64,000 bases of DNA, taken from Bradyrhizobium sp. in8p8 (GTDB lineage Bacteria > Pseudomonadota > Alphaproteobacteria > Rhizobiales > Xanthobacteraceae). Shown here piece by piece: positions 41,778 to 50,660 of this stretch. The stretch covers positions 868,001 through 932,000 of the forward strand of contig NZ_AUGD01000002.1 of the NCBI RefSeq assembly GCF_000426845.1, given 5' to 3'. The translations under genes and the position numbers were made by a program. Every line of letters begins with the position of its first letter. The stretch's first letter is position 1. A model generated the notes under the pieces. The model was given only the letters and a program-made list of their open reading frames with translations. It searched no databases and was not told where the DNA came from.

Positions 41778-42878
41778 ATGCATTCTCGTCTTCAAGACAG
41801 GCGCCGCGTGCGCGTCGGACTCGTCGGCGTCGGCAATTGCGCGAGTTCCTTCGTCCAGGGCCTCACCTACTACCGGAACGCCAAATCGAACGAGCCGGTC
41901 CCGGGACTGATGAACGCGGATCTCGGCGGCTACCACATCAGCGACATCCAGATCGCGTCCGCTTTCGACGTCAACGCCAGCAAGGTCGGCCGCGATGTCG
42001 CCGACGCGATCTTTGCACCCCCCAACAATACGCACCGCTTCTCCGACGTCGCGCCAACCGGCGTAATCGTGCAGCGCGGCCCGGTCCTGGACGGCATCGG
42101 ACATTATCTCGCGGACGACATCCCGATTGCGGATGTGCCGGAGGCCGACGTATCCGAAGTGCTGGCGATGTCCCGCACCGACGTTCTGGTATCCTATCTT
42201 CCGGTGGGCTCGCAACGCGCCAGCGAATGGTATGCGGCGCGCGCCATCGAAGCCGGCTGCGGCTATGTCAATTGCATTCCCGTCTTCATCGCCTCAAATC
42301 CGGAGTGGCGGCGGCGGTTCGAGGAGGCCGGCCTGCCCATCGTGGGCGACGACATCAAAAGCCAGGTCGGCGCCACCATCCTGCATCGCGTGCTCGCCAA
42401 TCTCTTCCGCGAGCGCGGCGTGCGGCTCGACCGTACCTACCAGCTTAATGTCGGCGGCAATACCGACTTCAAGAACATGCTGGAACGGGAGCGATTGGCC
42501 TCGAAGAAGATCTCCAAGACCCAGGCCGTGACCAGCCAGTTCGACGTTCCCATGGAGCCCGACAACATCCATGTGGGACCGAGCGACCACGTGCCCTGGC
42601 TCACCGACCGCAAGCTCGCCTTCATCCGCCTGGAAGGCACGACGTTCGGCGGCGTTCCCCTGAGCGCCGAAGTGAAGCTCGAGGTCTGGGACTCTCCGAA
42701 TTCGGCAGGCGTCGTGATCGACGCGGTGCGCTGCGCCAAGCTCGCGATGGACCGCGGCCAGGCCGGAGCGCTGACCGGCCCTTCGAGCTATTTCATGAAG
42801 TCGCCGCCGCAGCAATTTACCGACGAGGAGGCCGGACGGCGGACGCGCGCCTTCATCGATGACAAGGCGTATGCGTGA
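41778..42878 (+). CDS. ino1: Inositol-3-phosphate synthase
   Basis: A 366-aa myo-inositol-phosphate synthase of the bacterial/actinobacterial size class. It has a Rossmann NAD site [84 protein letters not shown] and [10 protein letters not shown] with catalytic lysines. It converts glucose-6-phosphate to inositol-3-phosphate (1L-myo-inositol-1-phosphate). GGAGGG precedes the ATG. It is the first gene of a fifteen-gene plus-strand cluster behind a general-stress promoter, suggesting inositol enters the product. Confidence 0.93.
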   Translation: MHSRLQDRRRVRVGLVGVGNCASSFVQGLTYYRNAKSNEPVPGLMNADLGGYHISDIQIASAFDVNASKVGRDVADAIFAPPNNTHRFSDVAPTGVIVQRGPVLDGIGHYLADDIPIADVPEADVSEVLAMSRTDVLVSYLPVGSQRASEWYAARAIEAGCGYVNCIPVFIASNPEWRRRFEEAGLPIVGDDIKSQVGATILHRVLANLFRERGVRLDRTYQLNVGGNTDFKNMLERERLASKKISKTQAVTSQFDVPMEPDNIHVGPSDHVPWLTDRKLAFIRLEGTTFGGVPLSAEVKLEVWDSPNSAGVVIDAVRCAKLAMDRGQAGALTGPSSYFMKSPPQQFTDEEAGRRTRAFIDDKAYA

Positions 42879-43474
42879 TGGCCAGACTCATTCACCTGGT
42901 CCGGCACGGTCATCATGCCCTGCTCGGCCGATTTCTGTGCGGCCGGATGAAGGGCATCGAGCTCGATGATATCGGCTGTGGCGAAATGGCGCGCTGTGCC
43001 GAAGCTGTTGCACCCCGGCCGACGCTCATTCAATCCAGCCCGCAGCGGCGCTGCATGCAGTCCGCCTGCATCCTGGCTGCGCACTTTGGGCTGCCGGTCG
43101 AGATCGTCCCCGCTCTCGACGAGCTCGACTATGGGGAATGGACCGGACGATCATTCGACGATCTGGCGCCGGATCCACGATGGTCGCGCTGGAACCGGCG
43201 ACGCAGCACGAGCCGACCACCCGGCGGCGAGAGCATGCGCTCGCTTCAGAATCGCACGGTCGCTCACCTCGAGCAACTACGTAGCGATGGCAGTCCCGAC
43301 ATTGTCGTCGCCGTCAGTCACGCCGAGCCGATCCGCGCCGCGCTGTTATACTATTCGCGGATGCCACTCGACGATTTTCTCTCGATCGAAATCGATTCTG
43401 CCAGCATCAGCACGCTCCGCGCCGACGGCGGCGGCATGAAGATCATCGGGATCAACCAGCGGGTGCCGGCGTGA
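42878..43474 (+). CDS. Histidine phosphatase family protein
   Basis: A 198-aa member of the phosphoglycerate-mutase-like superfamily. The catalytic LVRHGHHALLGR holds the phospho-acceptor His, followed by QSSPQRRCMQSA, ALDELDYGEWTGRSFDDL and VAVSHAEPIRAAL with the second His. It resembles the CobC/GpmB type of small-molecule phosphatases. The ATG overlaps the synthase stop (TGATG), so expression is coupled to ino1. Dephosphorylation of inositol phosphate or a sugar phosphate is a reasonable guess from context only. Confidence 0.88.
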   Translation: MARLIHLVRHGHHALLGRFLCGRMKGIELDDIGCGEMARCAEAVAPRPTLIQSSPQRRCMQSACILAAHFGLPVEIVPALDELDYGEWTGRSFDDLAPDPRWSRWNRRRSTSRPPGGESMRSLQNRTVAHLEQLRSDGSPDIVVAVSHAEPIRAALLYYSRMPLDDFLSIEIDSASISTLRADGGGMKIIGINQRVPA

Positions 43475-44574
43475 GGATCGTCATCTTCGGCCTGACAATC
43501 TCCTCGTCCTGGGGCAATGGGCACGCCACTTTGTGGCGCGGCCTCTGCAAGCATCTCGCGCGGTCCGGACACAGCGTCGTCTTCTTCGAGCGTGACGTTC
43601 CCTACTATGCCGGTGCCCGAGATCTCTACGAGCTGCCCGGGGGCGAGCTCCGCCTATACTCCAGTTGGGACGATGCGTGGCAGAACGCCAGCGCCGATAT
43701 CCGTGAGGCCGACGTCGCGATTGTGACCTCCTATTGCCCCGATGCGATTGCGGCAACCGATCTGATCCTCACCGAAGGTCGCGCCGTTCCCGTCTTCTAC
43801 GATCTCGATACTCCGGTTACGCTCGCAAAGCTCAGGGCCGGCGAAGCCGTTCCCTATATCGGACCGCGCGGCCTTTCGGATTTCAACCTGGTGCTCAGTT
43901 TCACGGGCGGACCTAGGATCACGGAGGAATTCCGTGACCGGCTCGGCGCGCGCGACACCCGGCCGCTTTACGGGCACGTCGACACCGACGTCCACCGGCC
44001 GGTCGCACCCCAGCCGCACTATCGCGCCGATTTGTCCTATCTCGGCACCTATTCTGAAGACCGCCAGCGAACGCTCGAGACGCTTTTCGTCGCGCCTGCG
44101 CGGGCGCGACGAGATCTCCGCTTCCTGATCGGCGGGGCGCAGTATCCAAACGATTTTCCCTGGTCGCCCAACATCTATTTCGTGCGGCACCTGCCGCCGT
44201 CGGAGCACGCGCCGTTCTTTGCCTCATCGCGGCTGACGCTCAATGTCACGCGCCGCGCCATGGCCGAGATGGGCTGGTGTCCTTCCGGCCGGCTGTTCGA
44301 GGCTGCGGCCTGCGGCGCGCCGCTGGTGAGCGACGACTGGCCAGGAATTGCGGATTTCTTCGCGCCCGGAGAGGATATCCTGATCGCAAGCGACGAACAG
44401 GACGTGCTCGCCGCGCTCGCGATGACGGATGCCGAGCTCCGGCGGATGTCTCTGCGCGCCTACGAGCGCACCATGGACCAGCATACGTCCGACAAGCGCG
44501 CGCGCGAACTGATCGTGCTGCTGGAGCAGATGGCATCGAAGCGCGTGTGCCGGCAACAACCCGAGGAGGCCTGA
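43471..44574 (+). CDS. CgeB-like glycosyltransferase
   Basis: A 367-aa GT-B glycosyltransferase of the CgeB / Glyco_trans_1_2 group. The N-terminus has [20 protein letters not shown] and FFERDVPYY; the C-terminus has the donor-site segment [20 protein letters not shown], then FF-PGEDIL. It closely resembles the glycosyltransferase at 55258-56382 ([40 protein letters not shown] versus [11 protein letters not shown]), so the two are paralogs. GTG start overlapping the previous stop. Cytoplasmic; donor and acceptor unknown. Confidence 0.85.
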   Translation: MRIVIFGLTISSSWGNGHATLWRGLCKHLARSGHSVVFFERDVPYYAGARDLYELPGGELRLYSSWDDAWQNASADIREADVAIVTSYCPDAIAATDLILTEGRAVPVFYDLDTPVTLAKLRAGEAVPYIGPRGLSDFNLVLSFTGGPRITEEFRDRLGARDTRPLYGHVDTDVHRPVAPQPHYRADLSYLGTYSEDRQRTLETLFVAPARARRDLRFLIGGAQYPNDFPWSPNIYFVRHLPPSEHAPFFASSRLTLNVTRRAMAEMGWCPSGRLFEAAACGAPLVSDDWPGIADFFAPGEDILIASDEQDVLAALAMTDAELRRMSLRAYERTMDQHTSDKRARELIVLLEQMASKRVCRQQPEEA

Positions 44575-44576
44575 TC

Positions 44577-45377
44577 ATGTGGGGCATCGTTCCGGCCGCG
44601 GGCCGCGGCAGCCGTATCCAGCCTCTCGCGTTCTCGAAGGAATTGCTACCGGTCGGCAGCCGCCGTGACGACGGGACGGACCGCCCCTGTGCCGTCTCGG
44701 AATATCTGCTGGAGCGCCTCATCCTCGGCGGCGCCGACAAGATCTGCTTCGTGATCTCGCCGGGCAAGTCCGACATTCTCGAGTACTTCGGCGACCATTA
44801 CGGCACCGCTGAGCTCGCCTACGTCGTGCAGCCCGACGCATCGGGCCTGTGCGACGCCGTCTTCAGGGCACGCACGGTCGTCGGGCAACACGAGGATGTC
44901 ATGGTCGGCCTGCCTGACACCGTGTGGTTTCCCAAGGCGGCCCTGCAATCCCTCCCCGAGGCCGACCTCTCGTTCCTGCTGTTCCCGGTCGAACACCCCG
45001 AATTCTTCGACGCGGTGGTGCTGGATGGCGACCGCGTGTCGGAGATCCAGGTCAAGCAGCCCAATGCAACGTCCCGCTGGATCTGGGGCGCATTCAGAAT
45101 GTCGGCACGCGGCTTCCGCGAGCTGCAGGCGCTGTGGAACGCGCGCGAACGTCGCGACGAATATTTCGGGACGCTGGTCAACGCTTATCTTTCGGCCGGT
45201 GGCCGCGGCATCGGCGTCAAAGCCGGCGAATCCTATGTCGATGTCGGCACCATCGACGGCTATCGCACGGCCATGGCCCTGCTCGCCGAGACCGCCGAGG
45301 GCCGTTCGAAGTTGCGGGCCCGCGCGTCGTCCGAAGGCGTCCGCCCGGTCCCAGCGAACAACGGAGCGATTGCATGA
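44577..45377 (+). CDS. Sugar-phosphate nucleotidyltransferase
   Basis: A 266-aa RmlA/GalU-type nucleotidyltransferase: GIVPAAGRGSRIQPLAFSKE with the nucleotide-binding signature and catalytic Lys, KICFVISPGKSDILEYFG, VVQPDASGLCDAVF, VMVGLPDTVWFP and VGTIDGYRTA. It activates a sugar-1-phosphate with NTP. The substrate is not clear from sequence; a hexose-1-phosphate is typical, and inositol phosphate or a pentose-1-phosphate is possible given ino1 and phosphopentomutase in the operon. GAGGAGG lies before the ATG. Two bases separate it from the previous stop. Confidence 0.88.
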   Translation: MWGIVPAAGRGSRIQPLAFSKELLPVGSRRDDGTDRPCAVSEYLLERLILGGADKICFVISPGKSDILEYFGDHYGTAELAYVVQPDASGLCDAVFRARTVVGQHEDVMVGLPDTVWFPKAALQSLPEADLSFLLFPVEHPEFFDAVVLDGDRVSEIQVKQPNATSRWIWGAFRMSARGFRELQALWNARERRDEYFGTLVNAYLSAGGRGIGVKAGESYVDVGTIDGYRTAMALLAETAEGRSKLRARASSEGVRPVPANNGAIA

Positions 45378-46141
45378 CCCGAGGCGCCCTCTCCCGCGAG
45401 GAAATCCGCCAGCGCGTCGATGCGCTGGGGCCGTGGTTTCACAACCTCGACCTGAAGGGCGTGCCCACCGCGCCCTCGCACTTCCTCGGCGACTATCCCA
45501 ACGTGAAATGGCAGCGCTTCTCCGGCATCATTCCCGATCGACTCGAAGGCAAGACCGTGCTCGACATCGGCTGCAATGCCGGCTTCTATGCCATGGAGAT
45601 GAAGCGGCGCGGCGCCGAACGCGTGCTTGGCCTCGATACCGACGAAGAATATCTGGCCCAGGCTCGTTTCGCCGCCGAGGTGAACGGGCTCAGGATCGAG
45701 TTTCGCCGGATGTCGGCCTATGATGTCGGGCAGCTCCGCGAGAAGTTCGATCTCGTGATCTTCATGGGCGTGCTCTACCATCTGCGGCACCCGCTGCTCG
45801 CACTGGACCTGATCCACGAGCACGTCGCCGGCGATCTCCTGCTGTTCCAGTCGATGCAGCGCGGTGATGGCCGCATCGATACCATCAAGGAGAACTACGA
45901 CTTCTGGACCACCGACCAGTTCGACTCCTCCGGCTACCCCAAGCTGCACTTCATCGAGCACAAATATGCCGACGACCCCACCAATTGGTGGGTGCCCAAT
46001 CGCGCCTGTGTCGAGGCCATGTTGCGCAGCGCGGGCTTTGCCATCGCGGCGCATCCGGAAGAGGAGGTCTATCTTTGCAAGCGGACGGCGCGGCCGCAGG
46101 CCGATGGTCCGGTCTATCCGTCGCGGGAGGCGAACCGATGA
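45374..46141 (+). CDS. SAM-dependent methyltransferase (TIGR04290-like)
   Basis: A 255-aa class I methyltransferase. The N-terminus WFHNLDLKGVPTAPSHFLGD precedes SAM motif I (VLDIGCNAGFYAMEMKRRGA), acidic motif LGLDTDEEYLAQA and FDLVIFMGVLYHLRHPLLAL. The pattern is like tRNA-uridine cmoB-type enzymes but fits the family I recall as TIGR04290, which co-occurs with this gene set. The ATG overlaps the previous stop (ATGA). It probably methylates the glycan or a precursor; the acceptor atom is unknown. Confidence 0.88.
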   Translation: MTRGALSREEIRQRVDALGPWFHNLDLKGVPTAPSHFLGDYPNVKWQRFSGIIPDRLEGKTVLDIGCNAGFYAMEMKRRGAERVLGLDTDEEYLAQARFAAEVNGLRIEFRRMSAYDVGQLREKFDLVIFMGVLYHLRHPLLALDLIHEHVAGDLLLFQSMQRGDGRIDTIKENYDFWTTDQFDSSGYPKLHFIEHKYADDPTNWWVPNRACVEAMLRSAGFAIAAHPEEEVYLCKRTARPQADGPVYPSREANR

Positions 46142-47085
46142 TCGAGGCCGCCAAGATCTGGAACGAGCCCAACAACAAGTCGCATTGGGACATCCTGATC
46201 GATCCGGACTGGGCGATGTTCGCAGATCTCGCGCTCGCGGCCGGAAAGGCCATCCGCAGCGCGCATCCGACCTTGCCGCGCGTGCTCGGCGGCATTTCGC
46301 CGATCGATCCCTCCTTCATGCGCAACATGCAGGCGCGCGGCGTGCTGGATCACGTCGACGCCGTCGCCGTGCACGGCTTTCCGCTCGACTGGAATCTGTG
46401 GCAGATCGGGGAATGGCCGGCCAAGATCGACGAGATCAAGGCCGTTACCTCGCTGCCGGTCTGGGTGACCGAGGTCGGCGTCTCCTCCTTCGGTGCCGAG
46501 GAGGTGCAGGCCTGGGGATTGTCGCGCACCGCCGAGCTCTTGATCGGCCGGGCGCCGCGCATTCACTGGTACAGCCTGTACGATCTCCCGTCAGCCTGGG
46601 AGGCGACCACCCGGCACAAGGAGGCGGAAGGATCGTCCTACTACCGGCATTTCCACATGGGGCTGCTGCGCGAGGATGGAACACCGAAAGCCGCAGCGGA
46701 GCTGTTCGGCCAATACGCTGCCGATATGGGCCTGTGCCAGTGGTTTCACTACGAGGACCATCGACTTGAGGACGCCGTCCGCTGGATGCGCCGCCTCGGC
46801 GTGAGGCACTTGCGGACTGGTCTGTCATGGGCCGACAGCTTCCGTCCCAATGCGCTCGACTGGTTCGACCGCCAGATGGACGCGCTCGCCGAGTTCGAGG
46901 TCACCGTGACCTTCTGCTTCACGCCGGAGCACCGCGGCCTCGAGCCTCATCACACCAGCCCGCCGCACGACGTGAACGAATTCGCCGAGTTCTGCGCGCA
47001 GATGGTCGACCGCTATTGTGCGAAAACCGGTCTCTCCTCATCGCTGGCTGCTTCGCTGCTCCGGGAGCCCACATGCGTGCCCTGA
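46138..47085 (+). CDS. Glycoside-hydrolase-like protein (clan GH-A motifs in permuted order)
   Basis: A 315-aa protein that starts at the strand-4 motif of GH-A glycosidases: [12 protein letters not shown] with acid/base Glu10. Then come [14 protein letters not shown], the nucleophile strand [12 protein letters not shown] (Glu112), [10 protein letters not shown] and a helix. Only after residue about 205 do the segments that normally come first appear: [17 protein letters not shown] (strand 1), [20 protein letters not shown] (strand 2) and [13 protein letters not shown]. The order suggests a circularly permuted TIM barrel. Start and upstream stop overlap (ATGA), so no N-terminal part is missing. 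Beta-xylosidase-like activity or a transglycosidase role is inferred. Confidence 0.75.
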   Translation: MIEAAKIWNEPNNKSHWDILIDPDWAMFADLALAAGKAIRSAHPTLPRVLGGISPIDPSFMRNMQARGVLDHVDAVAVHGFPLDWNLWQIGEWPAKIDEIKAVTSLPVWVTEVGVSSFGAEEVQAWGLSRTAELLIGRAPRIHWYSLYDLPSAWEATTRHKEAEGSSYYRHFHMGLLREDGTPKAAAELFGQYAADMGLCQWFHYEDHRLEDAVRWMRRLGVRHLRTGLSWADSFRPNALDWFDRQMDALAEFEVTVTFCFTPEHRGLEPHHTSPPHDVNEFAEFCAQMVDRYCAKTGLSSSLAASLLREPTCVP

Positions 47086-48278
47086 TCCTGGTGATGGATT
47101 CCGTCGGCATCGGTGCGGCGCCCGATGCCGACAATTACGGCGATGAAGGCGCCGATACCGTGGGTCACATTGCGGATGCGTGCATGGCCGGCGATGGCGA
47201 CAGCACGCAACGGGAGGGGCCGCTTCGCCTGCCCAATCTGGTCGCGCTCGGCCTCGGTCAGGCCTGCCGCCTTGCCACCGGGCGCGTCCCGCCTGGGCTC
47301 GACGGTCGGCTCGAACATGCGCGCTATGGATGCGCGAGCGAAATATCCAGAGGCAAGGACACGCCCTCCGGGCATTGGGAGATCGCCGGCGTGCCTGTCA
47401 CGTTCGAGTGGGGCTATTTTCCAAAAGTTCGACCCTGCTTCCCTCGCGATCTCGTCGAGAACCTTTGCGAGCGGGCCGGATTGCCCGGCATCCTCGGCGA
47501 TTGCCACGCCTCCGGCACCGACATCATCGCCGAATTCGGCGAGCGTCACATGCGAAGCGGTGAGCCGATCTGCTACACTTCGGCCGACAGCGTGTTCCAG
47601 ATCGCGGCGCACGAGGAGACCTTTGGGCTCGATCGGCTTTACGAGCTCTGCACGGTTGCGAGGCGACTGGTCGATCCCCTGAACATCGGCCGCGTCATCG
47701 CGCGTCCGTTCATCGGATCCAACGCACACAACTTCAAGCGCACCTCGCACCGGCGAGATTTCGCCGTCCCGCCGCCCGAACGAACCATCCTCGATCTTGC
47801 CGAAAGCTGCGGCCGCGACATCGTGACGATCGGCAAGATCGACGACATCTTCGCCCATCGCGGCACAGGACGGAACCTGCGCGGGGACGGCAATGCCGAA
47901 CTGTTCGATGCCATGCTCGACGGGCTGGCAAGCCTTGCAGAGGGCGGGCTGCTGTTCGCAAACTTCGTCGACTTCGACACGCTCTACGGCCACCGTCGCG
48001 ACGTTGCCGGCTATGCAGCGGCGCTCGAAGCCTTCGACGCCCGCCTTCCCGAGTTGCTCGGCCGACTGCGAGACGACGATCTTCTGATCATCACCGCTGA
48101 TCACGGCTGCGATCCGACCTGGAGCGGAACCGATCACACGCGCGAGCAGGTCCCGATCCTGGCGTGGACGGCGCAATCCATCGCACCGATCGGCCAGCGA
48201 GCTGGCTTCGCCGACATTGGCGCGAGCGTTGCGAGACACCTCGATCTGCCGGCGCCCGCTCACGGAGCACACTTCTAG
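47073..48278 (+). CDS. deoB: Phosphopentomutase
   Basis: A 401-aa DeoB of usual length. Alkaline-phosphatase-superfamily metal motifs are present: [33 protein letters not shown] (phospho-Thr region), [48 protein letters not shown]. It interconverts ribose-1-phosphate (or deoxyribose-1-P) and ribose-5-phosphate. It overlaps the glycosidase-like gene by 13 bases, so it is translated as part of the cluster rather than with nucleoside-salvage genes. Here it may supply a pentose-1-phosphate for activation. That is inference. Confidence 0.92.
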   Translation: MRALILVMDSVGIGAAPDADNYGDEGADTVGHIADACMAGDGDSTQREGPLRLPNLVALGLGQACRLATGRVPPGLDGRLEHARYGCASEISRGKDTPSGHWEIAGVPVTFEWGYFPKVRPCFPRDLVENLCERAGLPGILGDCHASGTDIIAEFGERHMRSGEPICYTSADSVFQIAAHEETFGLDRLYELCTVARRLVDPLNIGRVIARPFIGSNAHNFKRTSHRRDFAVPPPERTILDLAESCGRDIVTIGKIDDIFAHRGTGRNLRGDGNAELFDAMLDGLASLAEGGLLFANFVDFDTLYGHRRDVAGYAAALEAFDARLPELLGRLRDDDLLIITADHGCDPTWSGTDHTREQVPILAWTAQSIAPIGQRAGFADIGASVARHLDLPAPAHGAHF

Positions 48279-48348
48279 ATTCCGTCGCGAGCGGATTCAC
48301 CTGGGTTATTGATCCAGGTTAGAGAAATTATCGTTTGTAGGTTTCGCA

Positions 48349-48373
48349 GGAACGAACATTCCTTGCACCGCTT
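48349..48373 (+). promoter_or_regulatory. Internal EcfG-like promoter motif of the glycan cluster
   Basis: GGAAC at 48349-48353, 16 bases, GCTT at 48370-48373. The stretch GGAACGAACATTCCTTGCAC differs by two bases from the one before ino1 at 41702. The -10 box is off-consensus. It lies in the only spacer above 200 bases inside the cluster, 113 bases before the first epimerase. Confidence 0.4.
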
Positions 48374-48486
48374 CTACCTCCCAGACGTGACTGGCGCGCG
48401 GGTCGCCCGACCAAGCCAAGGCGCGCTTCAACTCTCATCCTCGGCCGATCCCGAAAGGATCGGACCCATACGGCGCGGAGCGATGA

Positions 48487-49599
48487 ATGACGCGAGTATT
48501 GATTACGGGAGGCGCGGGATTCATCGGCTCGCACACGGCCGACGTGCTGCTCGCAGCCGGCTATGACGTGCGCCTTCTCGACAATCTCTCCCCACAGGTT
48601 CACGGCGGCAACCGTCAGCGACCCGCCTATCTCGCCGATGACGCTGAGCTCGTCGTCGGCGACGTCACCGATGCTCTCGCCGTCGAACAGGCATTGCGCG
48701 GCGCTGACATGGTGCTGCATCTCGCTTCTGCCGTCGGTGTCGGCCAGAGCATGTACGACATCGAGCCCTATGTCAGGACCAACGAGCTTGGCACCGCCGT
48801 GTTGCTGCAGGCGCTTGCCAAGCGTCCGGCCGCACGGCTGGTGGTGGCATCCTCGATGAGCATCTACGGCGAGGGCCTCTATCGTGACGGCAGCGGGACA
48901 GTCGTCGCCTGCGACGAACGGCCGATCGAGCAGCTGCGCCAAGGAGAGTGGGAACTACGGGATTCCGCAGGCGATCCGCTCGATCCCATACCCACGCCGG
49001 AAACGAAGCAGCCGTCCCTGAGCTCGATCTACGCGCTGAACAAGTATGCGCAGGAGCGCATGTGCCTGATCACCGGCAAGGCCTACGGGTTTCCGACCGT
49101 GGGCTTGCGCTTCTTCAACGTATTCGGTCCGCGGCAAGCCCTGTCCAATCCCTATACCGGCGTGCTGGCGATCTTCGCCGCTCGGCTGCTGAACGGCCGG
49201 CCGCCGCTGGTCTTCGAGGACGGCATGCAACGGCGCGACTTCGTCCACGTCCACGACGTCGCCCGCGCCTGCCGAATGGCGCTCGAAGCCGACCACAGCC
49301 AGGACGTCTTCAACGTCGGCTCGGGGCAGAGCCGCACCATTCTCTCGGTCGCCGAGGATCTGGCCCAGGTGATGGGACGGCGTGATATCGCGCCCGAGAT
49401 CACGCGGAAATATCGCGCCGGCGACATCCGGCACTGCTTCGCCGACATCGGCAAGGCACGCGACCTGCTCGGCTTCGAGCCGCATGTCGCGTTCAAGGAC
49501 GGCCTTGAAGAGCTCGCCGAGTACCTCGCCGACCAGATCGCGGACGATCAGGCCGAGCGGGCGACCCGTGAGCTGGTGCAACGAGGGCTGGTCGCGTGA
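48487..49599 (+). CDS. NAD-dependent epimerase, dTDP-L-rhamnose 4-epimerase-like
   Basis: A 370-aa extended [23 protein letters not shown] (NAD site), LHLASAVGVGQSMYDIEPYV, SSMSIYGEGLY and the catalytic Tyr/Lys in SSIYALNKYAQE, then FFNVFGPRQALSNPYTGVLA and VFNVGSGQSRTI. The SMSIYGEG, ALSNPYTGV and RRDFVHVHDVA pattern is typical of the WbiB/dTDP-L-rhamnose 4-epimerase group. The exact sugar nucleotide is not certain. It follows the 208-base spacer and starts the second block of the cluster. Confidence 0.87.
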   Translation: MTRVLITGGAGFIGSHTADVLLAAGYDVRLLDNLSPQVHGGNRQRPAYLADDAELVVGDVTDALAVEQALRGADMVLHLASAVGVGQSMYDIEPYVRTNELGTAVLLQALAKRPAARLVVASSMSIYGEGLYRDGSGTVVACDERPIEQLRQGEWELRDSAGDPLDPIPTPETKQPSLSSIYALNKYAQERMCLITGKAYGFPTVGLRFFNVFGPRQALSNPYTGVLAIFAARLLNGRPPLVFEDGMQRRDFVHVHDVARACRMALEADHSQDVFNVGSGQSRTILSVAEDLAQVMGRRDIAPEITRKYRAGDIRHCFADIGKARDLLGFEPHVAFKDGLEELAEYLADQIADDQAERATRELVQRGLVA

Positions 49600-50660
49600 T
49601 GAGTGAACGAGACAACAGACACGTGCTGGTCACGGGCGGCTGCGGCTTCATCGGCTGCAATCTCGCTGACCGCCTCGCCGATCGCGGTGATCGCGTGCTG
49701 GTGCTGGATAATCTTGCCCGTGCCGGTGTGCGCGAGAACGCGCAATGGCTGAAATCCCGTCATGGCGACCGTATCACAATCGCCGTTGCCGACATCCGCG
49801 ACCCGATCCCGGTCATCGACGCCGTGCGCGAGGCGCGCGCCGTGCTGCACCTGGCGGCTCAGGTCGCCGTCACCGACAGCGTCAGCGATCCCGCCGCCGA
49901 TTTCGAGATCAACGCGCGCGGCACGCTGAACGTGCTTGAAGCCGTTCGCCTGCATAACAGCGCGGCGCCGGTGATCTTCGCCTCGACCAACAAGGTCTAT
50001 GGGAGGTTGATCGAAGACAGCGAGATTGCGCTCCGGGGCCGCCGCTACACGCCGGTCAGCGATTTGCTCAGCGGCGGCATCTCCGAGAGCGCACCGCTGG
50101 ATTTCTACAGTCCTTACGGATGCTCCAAGGGCACGGCCGATCAATACGTCCACGACTATTCAAGAGTGTTCGGGCTCCAGACCGCGGTAATGCGCATGAG
50201 CTGCATCTACGGACCGCGGCAGTTCGGCACCGAGGACCAGGGCTGGATCGCGCATTTCCTGCTCAGCGCTATCCGCGGCAACCCGCTGACGATCTACGGC
50301 GACGGCAAGCAGGTTCGCGACGCGCTGCACGTCTCGGACGCGGTGAACGCCTGGCTCGCGGCGCTCGACCACATCGCGCTGGCCCGCGGGAGGGTCTTCA
50401 ATCTCGGTGGCGGTCCGGCGAATGCGGTCAGCCTGCTCGAGCTGATCGATCGCATCACCGAACTGACGGGTCGCACCGTCACATATCGCTTCGCCGACTG
50501 GCGACCGGGCGATCAGCCCTGGTACGTGACCGATACGCAGGCGCTGACCGCCGCGCTCGGCTGGACGCCGCAAGTGTCGCTCGCCGAAGGCCTGCGCTCG
50601 CTCCACACCTGGCTCGACAGCCGCTTCGGATCACAGGATAGAAGCGAGGCCCTGGCATGA
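49599..50660 (+). CDS. NAD-dependent epimerase, CDP-paratose 2-epimerase-like
   Basis: A 353-aa extended SDR: VLVTGGCGFIGCNLADRLAD, VLHLAAQVAVTDSVSDP, IFASTNKVYG and the catalytic pair in DFYSPYGCSKGTADQYVHDY, then RMSCIYGPRQFGTEDQGWIA and VFNLGGG. The STNKVYG, then PYGCSKG and MSCIYGPRQFGTEDQGW pattern is characteristic of CDP-tyvelose/paratose 2-epimerases and relatives. The substrate is unproven. The start codon ATG overlaps the preceding stop (TGATG). Two epimerases in a row suggest an unusual sugar. Confidence 0.87.
   Translation: MSERDNRHVLVTGGCGFIGCNLADRLADRGDRVLVLDNLARAGVRENAQWLKSRHGDRITIAVADIRDPIPVIDAVREARAVLHLAAQVAVTDSVSDPAADFEINARGTLNVLEAVRLHNSAAPVIFASTNKVYGRLIEDSEIALRGRRYTPVSDLLSGGISESAPLDFYSPYGCSKGTADQYVHDYSRVFGLQTAVMRMSCIYGPRQFGTEDQGWIAHFLLSAIRGNPLTIYGDGKQVRDALHVSDAVNAWLAALDHIALARGRVFNLGGGPANAVSLLELIDRITELTGRTVTYRFADWRPGDQPWYVTDTQALTAALGWTPQVSLAEGLRSLHTWLDSRFGSQDRSEALA

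Noticed and set aside
41442..42215. A 257-codon minus-strand frame ending at the ATG at 41445
   Set aside because: Its first two thirds are antisense to ino1. The last part looks protein-like but has no usable start codon with a ribosome site.
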